DNA from: Typha latifolia
Lineage: Eukaryota > Streptophyta > Magnoliopsida > Poales > Typhaceae
NCBI GenBank assembly: GCA_019914945.1
Contig: CM034101.1
Coordinates: 7,575,188 to 7,639,187, forward strand
Direction: 5' to 3'
DNA length: 64,000 nucleotides
Shown: in pieces, positions 45,217-55,880 of the stretch
How positions within the stretch are numbered: the stretch's first letter is position 1
How the letters are laid out: every line of letters starts with the position of its first letter
Position numbers and translations under genes: made by a program
Notes under the pieces: generated by a model
Databases searched by the model: none
Seen by the model: only the letters and a program-made list of their open reading frames with translations
What the model was told of the DNA's origin: nothing

Positions 45217-45765
45217 ATATGACCCTAGAATAACATATCTGCATAACCATATAGAAAGAAAAGTATCAATATATAAATTCTTACTAAGAATTTCTTTTGG
45301 GTCAAACTTAGCATCATATCGCAGAGATTGTTTAGAATATTTTTTTCTTTTCTTAGAAGACTCGTGGAGGACAACAAAATAAAAGGCCTCTATAAAAATA
45401 ACTCGTCCATGCTTCAAAAGAAACCATGCCTTTATTCCCAGCCAAATCTTTTTATATTTGTAATAATTAATAAATTACTGGTGGATAATAACTAGAAGTT
45501 TTGGCAGCAATAAAAGCTCCTCGTCTATAGAGACATATTCATCATATATTTCCCAGCAGTTGAAAAACCACATAGATGAAACATATACAATAATGTAATA
45601 GTTTTGATATACCTTGAGGGTATCTTTGAATTTGTGTTCAAAACAATACATAATACTTTTTTAAATACCTTCGGGATATCATTGAAATTTTGTCCAACTT
45701 CGAGGTATTTTGGGAATCTAATTTGGCATTTTTGTAAAAGATGTACAACGCTGTCAAATATCATT
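45217..45765 (-). pseudogene. Possible plant mobile domain (PMD) protein fragment
   Basis: Minus strand from 45765: KTITLLYMFHLCGFSTAGKY, with YYDEYVSIDEELLLLPKLLV in a second frame, then FLLKHGRVIFIEAFYFV, KKYSKQSLRYDAKFDPKEIL and IDTFLSIWLCRYVILGS. The order, a W/M-x-L-GG-P-x-x-GKYYDE block then a charged linker then a F-L-x-x-W-L-C-x-x-V block, resembles PMD (aminotransferase-like) proteins, which plants often carry within transposons. Frames and several residues are broken. It is not a gag or pol domain. Low certainty. Confidence 0.4.
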
Positions 45766-46139
45766 CTTGACCTAAATTATCCAATTAAATAATTATTGGA
45801 TTATATTTTAATACTGACATATTTATCCATTTATCCATTAAGAGCGCAACATGAGTATATTTTTATATTTTACACATAAAATATAATATACTTAGCTCTA
45901 TGAGCTAATAAAAGTGAGTTAAATTATACAAAACTCTCATATAATTAAACATATTTCATCATAATACATTTCATACTACATGGCATCTTATCATTGTGTC
46001 ACCTATATAAGTTGAATCAATATCTAATATAATTAAATTTATGTTTCCTTTATCCACATAGAAGCATATGATTGATCCACATATCAAAATTATATAGATA
46101 TAAATATATTATAACTACTTCATAACTTTCTTTTAGTTT
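45766..46139. other. AT-rich DNA, nothing recognised
   Basis: No ORF, terminal repeat or known motif seen. Confidence 0.5.
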
Positions 46140-46460
46140 CATCTCTCTCTTCATCTTTCCCTCTCTTATGGTTGAGTCATTTAAGTTCCTATTTGTCTCC
46201 ATATTTTGCTCTTCTATAGCTACTTCATATCTTCTTTTTAGTTTCATCTTCGTCTCTATCTTTCGCTTTCCTATGACTATGTCATTTAACTTCCTATTTC
46301 TCTCCCCTTTCACTCTCCTATGGCTAAATTATTTAACTTCCTATTTCTCTCCACATTTTACTCTTCTATAGCTACTTTCTAATTTCCTTTTAACTTCATA
46401 TTTCTCTCCACTTTTACTCTCTTATGACTAAGTCATTTAACTTCCTATTTCTCTCCCATC
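46140..46460. repeat. Diverged minisatellite
   Basis: The phrase TCATTTAACTTCCTATTTCT with minor changes occurs at about 46167, 46280, 46329 and 46433, alternating with CTCTTCTATAGCTACTT at about 46207 and 46361. Units are ~50-110 bp. Pyrimidine-rich on the plus strand. Confidence 0.7.
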
Positions 46461-47100
46461 AGTCCACTTGAAGGCATCTTTCCTCAGCAAGGACGTGAGT
46501 GGGGCCACTATCTTGCCGTACTTAGCGACAAATCAACAGTAGTAGCCCATTAGGCCCAAAAAGCTGCGAAGCTCTCAAATGGTCCTCGATCGTGGCCAAC
46601 TAATAATGCAGGAAACCTTACTACGATCAGCTGCCATCCCTCTGCTGAAATGACATGACTGAGGTACTCCATTGAGCTCGCCCCATGGGCATTTTCTCTA
46701 CTTCACCTTCATGGAATGCTCGGCTAATAGCGTTAGCACCACTCGCTAGTGCTCCATGTGGTCTGACCACGTCTTTCTATACACAAGAATGTCGTCAAAG
46801 AATACTAGCACGTATCGCTGAAGGAGTGGTTGAAATATGTCGTTCATCAGGCCCTAGAATGTTGTTGGTGCGTTCATCAACTCTGAACCCGTAGTGCCCG
46901 TCGTGAATTCGGAATACTGTCTTATGCACATTCTCGGGTCAGACTCGGATCTAATGGTACCCTGCGTGGAGGTGGAGCTTGTAGAAGTAGGATGCTCCCA
47001 TTAGCTCGTCAAGTAACTCCTCAATAATTGGTATGGGATACTGAATCCTTGATAGTGATGGCATTTAGCGCGTGGTAGTCCACGCAAAAATGCCAACTAC
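46455..47100 (-). pseudogene. Gypsy RT fragment (separate, older copy)
   Basis: Minus strand, frames mixed: WHFCVDYHALNAI (47095), [19 protein letters not shown], FRIHDGHYGFRV-like, ALMNDIFQ-like, VLVFFDDIL with FFDD at 46791-46802, RTWSDHMEH, and LRSFLGLMGYY. More GC-rich than its surroundings and more diverged from G than G copies are from each other. Left end at about 46455 reads into a KWTD-type RNase H start. Confidence 0.75.
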
Positions 47101-47200
47101 TATTCTTCTTCCTCGCCGGGTGCTGGCTCTGCGGCTGCCCTCCTACTCATCGTCGCTCACGTGGTGCTCATGGCCGAGGATGGGACTACTCTAATACCAC
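47101..47200 (-). other. Gypsy leader remnant with primer binding site
   Basis: Minus strand: TGGTATTAGAG at 47199-47189 next to the L8 LTR edge. The gag gene that should lie between it and RT is deleted. Confidence 0.5.
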
Positions 47201-47697
47201 TATTGTGGCTGGAGATGGGGATGGTCCGTGTCGACGAGTCGGATAGGCGAAGATGTCAATTTCGGTTCGATGAATCGGGTGGGGTCGTTGTCTTGATTGG
47301 AATGGTATGGCTTAATGGTGGTCCGCATTGGAAGGAAAGCTTTGGAGGTCTTAATGGAGAAGGGATGGAGGCATGAGGTTGAAGAAGGATAAGCTCGGAG
47401 CGGTAGGGTCCTGTCAGTCATGTGAGTGGATGGGTTAGGAGTGCGATCTTAGCTGGTGGCCTCGGGGATGCCGCCAACTAAAGATAGAGAGAGAGTGAGG
47501 GGGAGAGAGAGAAGGAGAGAAAAAGGAAATTGGGGTAATTCTCGTTGCCTTATTAGGGTGCTCACCACAGCATCTTTATAGTGGCTACCACATGGTAGGT
47601 TACTTGCTCTCCAAGCAACCCTAGACTCAACTCAATTAAACTAACCCGATTAACCTGACTCGACTAGATCAACCAGCTTTGGGCTAATTCACAACAA
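47201..47697 (-). repeat. L8 5' LTR fragment
   Basis: Lies just outside the primer site at 47189 in minus orientation. Contains a purine-rich leader block (47488-47530) and, on the minus strand, CTATAAAGATGC (TATA-like, 47570). No GTTCGAACGC. Outer end merges into T7 at about 47697. Confidence 0.5.
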
Positions 47698-49187
47698 TCT
47701 CAGTAATAATCATACCTTACCGTATGCTAAGGGTATATCAATGATAGTTGTACCCTGTCATATGCTAAGAGTACAACCATCAACCATCACCATACTCTTT
47801 CATATGCTAAGAGTATGTCTAGTACTAGTCCGGACTAGATACCGTTCCAACTATGAGTCTATTTTTATGATTTTCTAGTACGTGATAGATCATATGCATA
47901 TATCTAAAACTACAACAGATCATGCAACTCAAGAATTTAGGTGGTAAAGAACTAAGAGAAAAATGATGCAATGCAGTCTCCAACTATATATCTAACAGAT
48001 GCATGCCCTTGCTAGTCTATCACATGCATACTCATACTAGAGATCATCTCGACATAAACTCATAACAGTATAGTCATCTCCAATCATCTCTATATATCAC
48101 TAGTATACTCATATTCGAGATCAATCTAATCAAATGCATGATAAAATATGTTCAACTAAAATAATCTTTAGATAAGGTCATATAATCATGCTGAAGGCCA
48201 AAACATGCATATACATAATTATATAATATATTCTAATTTAAAAAGGTATCTAAGAGATAAGACTACTCACCGCAACTGTAATTACCAAGCAACCACTCGT
48301 TCATGTTTTCTGCAACAATAATCAATCCTCGATAGAAAGGTCCACAGGGCCTTGAACAAGAGGTTTGAAATCTAAAATTATTTATAACATATAATATCAG
48401 TCTTTCCACTAACTAAAATTAACCCGACTAAATGATAATTTCTCATTGTAATCAAATACTATTAATTCCTATATTTATTTTGTTATTTATTAACCATAAT
48501 TATGTTATCTAATAATTTATTTAAAATCTAATTATCTATCTATTATTCTCTTTGATAATTAAGAAAATAAGAATTAAATTAATGCAAGTAATTATATATG
48601 AATATAAAGTACATAACTCTAATAATTACTATACCTAGCTAGGATTAATATAGTAAATTATATTCCATGTATTTTGCTAATCCTAGTAAAATTAGATTTA
48701 TTTACTAATCATGATATAATTAGATTTAATTCATATAAATTAAATACTTTAGATTAACTATAATAATTAAATAACTAATAACATAATTTAACATAATTTA
48801 ACATAATTTAAATAGTAATAAATAATTTAATATATAGTGTTGGGCTCAGCCCACCACCTCAACACTACAATTGCCCAAGGAGAGGAAGAAGAGGAAGAAG
48901 AAGAAGAAGAAGAGGAGGAAGGAAGAAGAAGAAGAAGAAGAAGAAGAAGAAGAAGAAGGGAAGGGGGGCTGGGCCGGAGGGGAGGGGAACGGCCGCTGAT
49001 GGCCACTTAGTGGTCAGCCTCTCGCCGATGGCTCAGTCCTCCAATGGCCTCGAGAGGAAATCGTGAGGGAGGTAGAGAACTAAAGAGAGAGAGAGAGAAG
49101 GAAGGAGAGAGAAAGAGGCTCACCGATGGGTAGAAGAGCCAACGGCGGCTCTTCTCGACGATCAGTGGTTGCTGTGGGACTAAAGGG

Positions 49188-49236
<49 letters not shown>
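47698..49236 (-). repeat. T7: partial T-family LTR
   Basis: Reverse complement matches the middle of T1 and T2: the GCATGTGATAGACTAG segment, GATGATTGGAGATGACTA, the AT-rich stretch (48400-48830), the GTGTTGGGCTCAGCCCACC palindrome and the GA tract, ending in a (GA)n run at 49189-49233. Both LTR ends are missing. Confidence 0.7.
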
Positions 49237-49237
<1 letters not shown>

Positions 49238-49625
49238 CATTCAGGTTGAGGTTAAGACGCCTACTACTTCTGAAGAGGTTTTTCCATTTGCAATTCTGAT
49301 AGAGTCCAAGTTGGATCAGTTGAACAAGATCCGCAAGGAGGAGCTAAGGAAGATGACCCAAGCCCATGGCCCACTAGAGACTGCACATACCCCCAACCCA
49401 ACCCACATGAATGGCTCAGTCCAATTTCCAGCAAATCTTGTGTCACTTTGCACCTAAACTTTGGGGAACACAGAAAGAAATGCTTGTGTTTTGACTATGA
49501 TGATCAATTTACCCTCCGTCATAAATGCAAGTGATGGCCAGCCCATGTCATGTTCCTAAGTGGTCTCGAAGAGGATGAACTTGAATGCTCTGATTGGCAT
49601 GATAAGCTATACCAGTGCAAGGACA
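49237..49625 (+). pseudogene. Gypsy gag C-terminus with zinc finger
   Basis: LIESKLDQLNKIRKEELRKM, proline-rich AHGPLETAHTPNPTHMNGS, then KCLCFDYDDQFTLRHKCK, close to the CxxCx7HxC gypsy finger (the second Cys is Tyr). A short acidic end follows, then LVILRI and the polypurine-like CGAAAAAGAGTGGTAGA (49657-49673). Protease, RT and integrase are missing. Confidence 0.65.
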
Positions 49626-49674
49626 TAAGGGACTAGTCATCTTGAGGATATGACTAGTCGAAAAAGAGTGGTAG

Positions 49675-50236
49675 ATAGATATGATCCAACCATGTGGGTT
49701 AACTCACTCGAGTCAATCAAGTCAAGTCGAGTCAAATCAAGTTAGTTAGATTTACTTAATATTTTGAATTTCAAATAAAGTGGATAATACATATATGAAT
49801 CTGATTCACTAGGACTTTATTTTTATAAATAGGAGTAGTCATGTATTGATTATTATCGTGGAATTGATCAATGAGTTTGGTTATATTATTATCTCACTTT
49901 TATCTTTTGTCGTAGTTGTTAGATTATTCTTATCTAAGTAGGAGTAGATCATAACTATAAAATATTTCCAGCACCAAAACCCTAGCCACCCTCTTTAACC
50001 ATGAGCCACACTACTATACAGCCATCCACCACCACCCTTGGTCATCCGTCACCCTCCGATGACCTCCGCAATATCAGTTTTTTATCGATGTATCCCGTCC
50101 TAACCTACTTCCACTATTTTTTTAACTTTTCATCTTGACTTCCAATTCAAGTGAAATTAAAGCCATTAGATTCATAACTTATGAATCCACCACTACAAAA
50201 ATTGTCATAATTTTCTTACATTCAAATTAGTACATC
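49675..50236 (+). repeat. L5 LTR
   Basis: Begins AGATATGATCCAACC after the purine tract and ends near AGTACATCA. Has a stretch TTATTTTTATAAATAGGAG with TATA box TATAAATAG (49826) and the segment shared with 44075-44404. No GTTCGAACGC. Ends are approximate. Confidence 0.55.
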
Positions 50237-50371
50237 AATTATAAGGTTAGGTGCATAGCACAAGTGACTCGATGACTACCTAACTTGACTTGGTCGGCGC
50301 AACTTTAAAAGCTCAGACCCAACTCACCTATCTAAAAGCTAAACCACAATTCAACGATAGCAATTAAAAGG

Positions 50372-50946
50372 GTTAAATACATCTTACTCTTATATAGTTA
50401 TGCTCAAAATCACTTTACCCCCTATACTTCAAAAAGTTTTGAACGAGTCTCTGTATTTACAACTAAATTAAAACACTTAGTTTTTCTATCAAAATTAATA
50501 GAGAGCATCCAAATGATTGAAATGCCCCTTCATGTTTATTAGGCAAAATAGATGGGGTTTTTATGTGATTTCTTTTAATCTATATTAGGCTTGTTACATA
50601 TGTGATATGACTATTAAACTTCATTAAAACTCAGGTTTAATAAAATTTACTATATATTTAGCACAATTTAGAATGTAAGAAAAGAAAATATGTGGGTATT
50701 TTTTGAAAAGAAAGAAATACTTATATATGAGGAGAAAGATATTTTTATCCTTAAAGAATTGAAAATTGAGGCAAATCAGTCCTCCATTCAATTTTTAAAA
50801 TTTTCGGGCACGATCTCGATAATTTTGATGGAAAAATTAATGATCTCACGTTAGTCGTAAGTATAAGGACTAGTTTGAGACTTTTTAAAATATAAGAGGA
50901 TAAAGTAATTTTAGGTACAAGTACATAGGGGTAAAATGTATTTAAC
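50372..50946. mobile_element. MITE-like element with ~130-bp terminal inverted repeats
   Basis: GTTAAATACATCTTACTC at the left is mirrored by GGGGTAAAATGTATTTAAC at the right. Inverted similarity continues about 130 bp inward with mismatches (CAAAATCACTTTACCCCCT versus CTAAAATTACTTTATCCTC; CTATCAAAATTAATAGAGA versus CCATCAAAATTATCGAGAT). Long inverted repeats without a transposase suggest a Mutator-like non-autonomous element. A 9-bp duplication is not clear: CAATTAAAA versus CTTAATAAAA only partly match. Confidence 0.7.
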
Positions 50947-51500
50947 ACTTAATAAAATGAAAAGATAACTAGTCAAGGTGGTTGGGCGCGCCCTGACCCT
51001 CTTTCGTCACCCAGCCCAATGTTATTAGGCTCACCCTACTGGTCCATTGTAACAAAAAGCTATACAAAACATATACTCTAATTTTACAAATGTGTCCTCA
51101 GTTAGAAAAAAAATCGACATGCGTATGTAAAATATGTGTGCAATGATATTCTACATAGTTTAGTTTAGAAAAAGATATTGTGCATCATCTATATAAATTA
51201 GAAGTAAAAAATATACAAAATATATGATTTAATGTTTGTCAAGGTGTGCATCAAAATCTAGTAAAAATTGTATTATGTAAATAATGCACAAATACTATAC
51301 AAAATGTGCAATTTTATTTTTGTCAAGGTATGCATTGAAACCTAGTAAAAATTACGTACATCACCTTATAAATTATATACAAAAGCTATGCTCTAGTTTT
51401 GAAAAAGTGTGCATCGATTATATATATTGCCACAAACTCTAACTAAGTAAAAAAATGGTGTGCATCACCTATATAAATTGTATGCAAACATAATATAAAA
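50947..51500. repeat. Degenerate ~100-130-bp repeats
   Basis: GTGTGCATCACCTATATAAA-like phrases recur near 51185, 51225, 51325, 51355, 51410 and 51460, alternating with TATACAAAAT and CTAGTAAAAATT. Units are too diverged to define. No coding sequence. Confidence 0.5.
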
Positions 51501-52258
51501 TGATACGATTCGAACCATATTGGCTCCACGCGTGACATTGGGTTCATGTGAATGAGCCTATTTATCTAGTTGAATAAGTATAATCAATAAAATCTATTTT
51601 GGCCAAGGTGCATTCGAACGCAAGGATCACGTTCGAACGGGGTGGTTCGAATGCCTACATCACGTTCGCATCGACAGAGAACGGAATTGGCGCGTTCGAA
51701 CAGAAATGGGTGCATTCAAACATGGGCGTTCGAACGCCTGCATCACGTTTGCATCGACAAAGAATGGAATTGGCGCGTTCGAACAAAAACGGGCGCATTT
51801 GAATGCCTGCATCACGTTCGCATCGACAGAGAACGGAAATTCCACATTCGAACGTAATTGGGCGCATTCGAATGCACCGCGGCGAAAGTGTGGGTAAAGT
51901 TAGGGATTGTTAGGGTTGTTTGGGGTGTTTTTATGTTCATTATAGAGTCCTTAGGGTGAGCCTCTATATATATGTGTAGGAAACCCTAATTGAGATTTTT
52001 TTTATCTGCATTAGAATTAGATTTAGCCTCATCTTCTTCTCTCTTGATTCTAGCCATTGGCGCCCTCTCCCACTTCCCTTCTTCCACTGCCCAGGTCTTT
52101 GGTCGGCTTCTTCCAGCCTCTCATATTCCTCTTCCACAACAACTTTTTCCCTTTCACACTAAGATCTAACCCTAGCATCCATCTAGCCATTGGAGAGCTA
52201 TTAATCTAGGATCTAAGTGTTAGAACCATTGCGAATCGAATTAGGCTAGTTCGTAACA
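51501..52258 (+). repeat. G6 5' LTR
   Basis: TGATACGA to TCGTAACA, imperfect inverted ends, 758 bp. Carries about eight GTTCGAAC-type sites and three CGTTCGCATCGACAGAGAA blocks (51605-51875), then CTCTATATATATG as TATA box (51962) and a CT-rich leader. Confidence 0.75.
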
Positions 52259-52273
52259 ACCGGTATCAGAGCC
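52259..52273 (+). promoter_or_regulatory. G6 primer binding site
   Basis: CGGTATCAGAGCC two bases after the LTR end, tRNA-iMet type with the first T as C. Single copy. Confidence 0.8.
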
Positions 52274-52291
52274 AACCTTCATCGGACCACT

Positions 52292-53515
52292 ATGGCTACA
52301 ACAAGATCCAAGACGGTTAAGCAAGTCGGTGATCAAGGCATGGAGACTGACCGCGTGGCTATGTCAAGATCTCCTTCCCCGTAGAGTTCTCGAGGACGAA
52401 CAAAAAGCCCACCTGATCTCGCGCAAACCGTAGCGCTTATGGCACAAACATTGTTGGAGATCAAAGCCACCCTTGTGGATAGGAATGAATACCATCCATG
52501 GAGTACCCCTGAGCATCATCGAAGACATGACGAACCCCCCTTACCTAGAGGGCAAAACCAACGAGGACCGATCCTGGAGACACCGTGGAGACAACGCGAT
52601 GAGCCTCACAGGAGCTGCATCGACTTACCTCCCTTTCATCCGAGGGAACCTATGGCCCCACATCCAGAGGAGGAGCCTTGGGATGAGTGGGAGGAACTCC
52701 CTCATCAGCCAAGGGCCCAACAATAAGAGCTGCTTTGTCAAGGACATGAGAACGGGCGCGACTAAATGCTACAATCCCGCACCGTTCAAATTAATTTCCC
52801 TAAATCCAGCGGTGGGGACCCATTGGATTGGATTTATAGAGTTGAACAATTCTTCACATATGAAGGGACACCTAATCATCAAAAGGTGTTATTGGCCTTA
52901 TTCCATCTTGAAGATGTAGCGGTGAGGTGGTATCAAGCAACACATCGAACTCGTCCCTTGGCCACTTGGGAGGAGTTTACCGATACGCTTTGTGTGCGTT
53001 TTGGACCATCGGACTATGAAGACTTCCAAGTCACCTAGACAAAGTTAACCCATAAGACTTCTGTAAGAGCTTATCAAGAGGAGTTTGAAAGGATCAACAA
53101 TAGAGTCCATGGGTGGTCAGACTCGGCCCTTAAAAGTACTTTCATCTCCAGGCTTCGTCGTGATATCCAAGCGGAAGTCAAGGCTACTCGGCCTACATCC
53201 TTACTAGAGGCCTTCTCAGCGGCTCAAATGATGGAAGAAAAGATAAAGGAATTGAAGGCTACTCACCACCCTAATTGGAGCGTTGCAAACCCACATGTTA
53301 ACACCAAATCATTGGTTTCGGGAGTGGCACGTTCAGGGTGGGCTCCGCCAAACTTTAATGGGCCAAACCCTCCATGTACAAGCCCTAACTCTCGGGGACA
53401 GCCGAGGGTGACAGGGCGATGCCTCACCCCAGTAGAGGTCGAAGATCAGCGTTCGAAGGGCTTATGCTTTTATTGTGAAGAGCGCTTCACACTAGGCCAC
53501 AAATGTGCCAAATAG
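52292..53515 (+). pseudogene. G6 gag
   Basis: ATG at 52292 gives MATTRSKTVKQVGDQG; TAG at about 52382. Core: GGDPLDWIYRVEQFFTYEG, TPNHQKVLLALFHLEDVAVR, WYQATHRTRPLATWEEF, CVRFGPSDYEDFQVT then TAG, RAYQEEFERINNRVHGWSD, FISRLRRDIQAEVKATRP. Zinc finger GLCFYCEERFTLGHKCAK (about 53460-53512) is complete (CxxCx7HxC). A ~300-bp segment (52490-52740) is in a shifted frame and looks foreign or scrambled. Confidence 0.85.
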
Positions 53516-53527
53516 CATGCAGCCATC

Positions 53528-54030
53528 ATGCTCATGGAAGAGATGATTGAGGAAGATCCTATTGAAAATCTTGAAGGGCAGCAAGTGGAAGAAATGAATC
53601 ACACCGAGGAAGACAACTCGCTAGAAGTTCAAGCCGAACTCTCCCTCCATTCATTTGCCGGCGAGTTGACTCCAAAAACCCTTCGGGTTGAAGGTATGAT
53701 TAAGAAGAAAAAGGTGCTAATTCTTATTGACTCAGGAAGCACCCACAAATTTATGGATCTACGGATAGTTAGGCGGTTGGGTTTAGAATCAGAGCCTTCT
53801 AATGGTTTGATGTGATCATTGGGGATGACACCATGTTGAGGACGGAGGGAATATGCCGCAAGGTACAACTGCAAATTCAAGGCCACACCTTTCGAATTGA
53901 CTTCTACCCATTGGCTCTTCGAGAGGCCGACATGGTGCTTGGGGTGCAATGGCCACGGAATCTTGGATCGGCCACCTTCAATTTCACCACCATGGTGATG
54001 GAGTTTAGATACAAAGGCAACTCGATCCAA
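53528..54030 (+). pseudogene. G6 aspartic protease
   Basis: Acidic linker, LHSFAGELTPKTLRVEGMI, LILIDSGSTHKFMDLRIVRR (D-S-G intact, about 53731), LGLESEPSNG, then a one-base frameshift at about 53813. It resumes IIGDDTMLRTEGICRKVQLQ, HTFRIDFYPLALREADMVLG and VQWPRNLGSATFNFTTMVME. It would process the polyprotein. Confidence 0.88.
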
Positions 54031-54998
54031 TTAACGGCAGCATCAAATAAGGAACCTTTTGGAGCACTACAATCCCTAGAAGGGTTGCCAAAACCCGGGT
54101 GCCGTGGGTTCCTCTTGCAACTCATCGAGGGGACCCAAAACATGGAGGATTCAGCACCCTTACCTGCTGACTTAAAGGCTGTTTTGCAAGAATTTGAAGA
54201 TGTGTTCCAGCAACCCCATGGACTGCCACCACCAAGAGCACAAGACCATCACATTGAGATCTTGCTAGGGGCGGGTCCAGCCAATGTGAGGCCATGCCGA
54301 TACCCATTCATCTAAAAGGAGGCTATATCAAATATGGTCCAGGAGATGTTGTTCAGCGGGGTGATAAGGCCAAGTAGAAGCTCTTATTCTTCACCGGTCT
54401 TACTTGTGCGGAAGGACGGGTCATGGCGGTTTTGTGTGGACTATCGAGCTCTCAATTTCATCACCGTCAAGGATCGGTACCCCATTCCGGTGATTGAAGA
54501 GTTGTTGGATGAACTAGCTGGTTCATGTTATTTTTCGAAGTTGGATTTGAGGGCTAGATACCATCAAATTAGAGTCAAACCATTCGATGTGCACAAGACG
54601 ACGTTTAGAACTCATGATGGACACTACGAGTTTTTGGTCATGCCTTTCGGTCTTACCTACGCTCCAACCACTTTCGAAAGCTTAATGAATGATATCTTTA
54701 GGCCTCACCTAAGGCAATATGTGTTGATATTCTTTGATTATACATTGGTATACAGCCGCACATGGGAGGAAATTTTGGGACATCTTAGGACGGTTCTTGG
54801 ACTACTTCGGCAGCACGAGCTAAAGGCAAAGGACTCCAAGTGTTTATGGGGGCAGCAAAGGGTCAACTACCTAGGTCACATCATATCAAAAGATGGAGTG
54901 GAAGCAGACCCTAAGAAGATCCAAAGCATGGTGGATTGGCCGTTGCCAAAGACTACCAAGGAACTGCGTGGTTTTTTTGGTTTAACCGACTACTATCG
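54031..54998 (+). pseudogene. G6 reverse transcriptase, catalytic Asp lost
   Basis: LKAVLQEFEDVFQQPHGLPP, HHIEILLGAGPANVRPCRYP, a stop at 54313, then 225 open codons: [80 protein letters not shown]. The box FFDD reads FFDY (54730-54741), so the second catalytic Asp is Tyr. Thumb SKCLWGQQRVNYLGHIISKD and LRGFFGLTDYYR follow, then the G4 junction. Confidence 0.9.
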
Positions 54999-55018
54999 TG
55001 TTAAGCTCTGATACCAAT
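54999..55018 (-). other. 20-bp primer-site unit beyond G4 3' LTR
   Basis: Minus strand: ATTGGTATCAGAGCTTAACA directly after the LTR end. It equals one unit of the array behind the 5' LTR (63700-63719). G6 RT sequence follows, so the unit marks the true outer end of the inserted DNA. It ends in CA, as LTR ends do. Confidence 0.75.
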
Positions 55019-55843
55019 TGATAAGTTTTTGAACCAAAGATAGGCTACACAACGATTCCTGCAAGATTTGCATGTATTATAGGAATCAATCTGTGCGACC
55101 ATGGGAAACTATTCGTCAAATATTCTCCAGTAGTCAAAAAATTACGAAACTAATTGGGTTAAATCCATAACTTCTAATCTATAACTTTCGTATTTATGCC
55201 CTTCATAGATTCGAACTATAGATGGGACAAAAATATGGAATAACGTGGGTGATGGTGGTGGTGACTAGTGGAGTGGATGTTAGGGTTATGGATGGGTATG
55301 GAGATGAAGGTGGATGGTGGATGTGATTAAGGGATATAGACGAAGGAAATGAAGTGGTCGAGATCCTAAAGAAGAGGGGTGGCTCGATAGTCGAAGGAGA
55401 TTAGAAATTAGGAGAAGCCTTGCCAACAGTAGAGGTGGAAGGATAGTGAAGAGGGAGGAGGGAGAAGTCTAGAGAGAAGATAGGAGGCAAAAATTAATAA
55501 TCCAATAGCATAATGAATTTGGCTGCCATCCACATATATAGAGAGGCTAGCCAATAAGTCCTAAAATAATATGTAACCCTAATTCTAAATGATTCTTGTC
55601 GATCGCATTCGAACATGCCTAATCGCATTCGAACGCACCAAAAGACGTTCTCTGTATATGCGAACGTGATGCAGGCGTTCGAACGCGAGCATATGTGTTC
55701 TCTGTATTTGCGAAGCTGATGTAGGCGTTCACAAAGGCGTTCAAACGCGACCCCTCCTGCGTTCGAACGCGACATATAGGAATTTTATTTTAGTGAAAAT
55801 AAACACATAATGCAATAAAAAAAGGTTCTATCTAAGTGTATCA
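55019..55843 (-). repeat. G4 3' LTR with GCGTTCGAACGC cassette
   Basis: 825 bp, minus TGATACACTTAGATAG to AAACTTATCA. Cassette at 55605-55775 (GCGTTCGAACGC, GTTCGCATATACAGAGAAC), and CTCTATATATGTGG as TATA box (55536-55549, minus). Confidence 0.85.
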
Positions 55844-55880
55844 GCCCACCACACTTCCCCCACCTTGCCCTCAAGGTGAA
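55844..55880 (-). promoter_or_regulatory. G4 polypurine tract
   Basis: Minus strand AAGGTGGGGGAAGTGTGGTG then GGC before the LTR start. Confidence 0.75.

Larger units (their letters stand above)
51501..54998 (+). mobile_element. G6: Ty3/gypsy element cut off in RT
   Basis: LTR 51501-52258, primer site, gag, zinc finger, protease, RT, then the minus-strand G4 element starts at 54999 inside the TDYYR motif. Its remaining 3' part is beyond the window. GC content is higher and ORFs are longer than in the other G copies. The protease DSG motif is intact, unlike theirs. Confidence 0.88.

Noticed and set aside
47161..47376. 71-codon ORF in GC-richer DNA as a host exon
   Set aside because: It overlaps the L8 LTR and its primer site and matches no family I know.
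49189..49235. (GA)n run as a functional GAGA element
   Set aside because: Simple-sequence tract at the broken edge of T7. No independent support.
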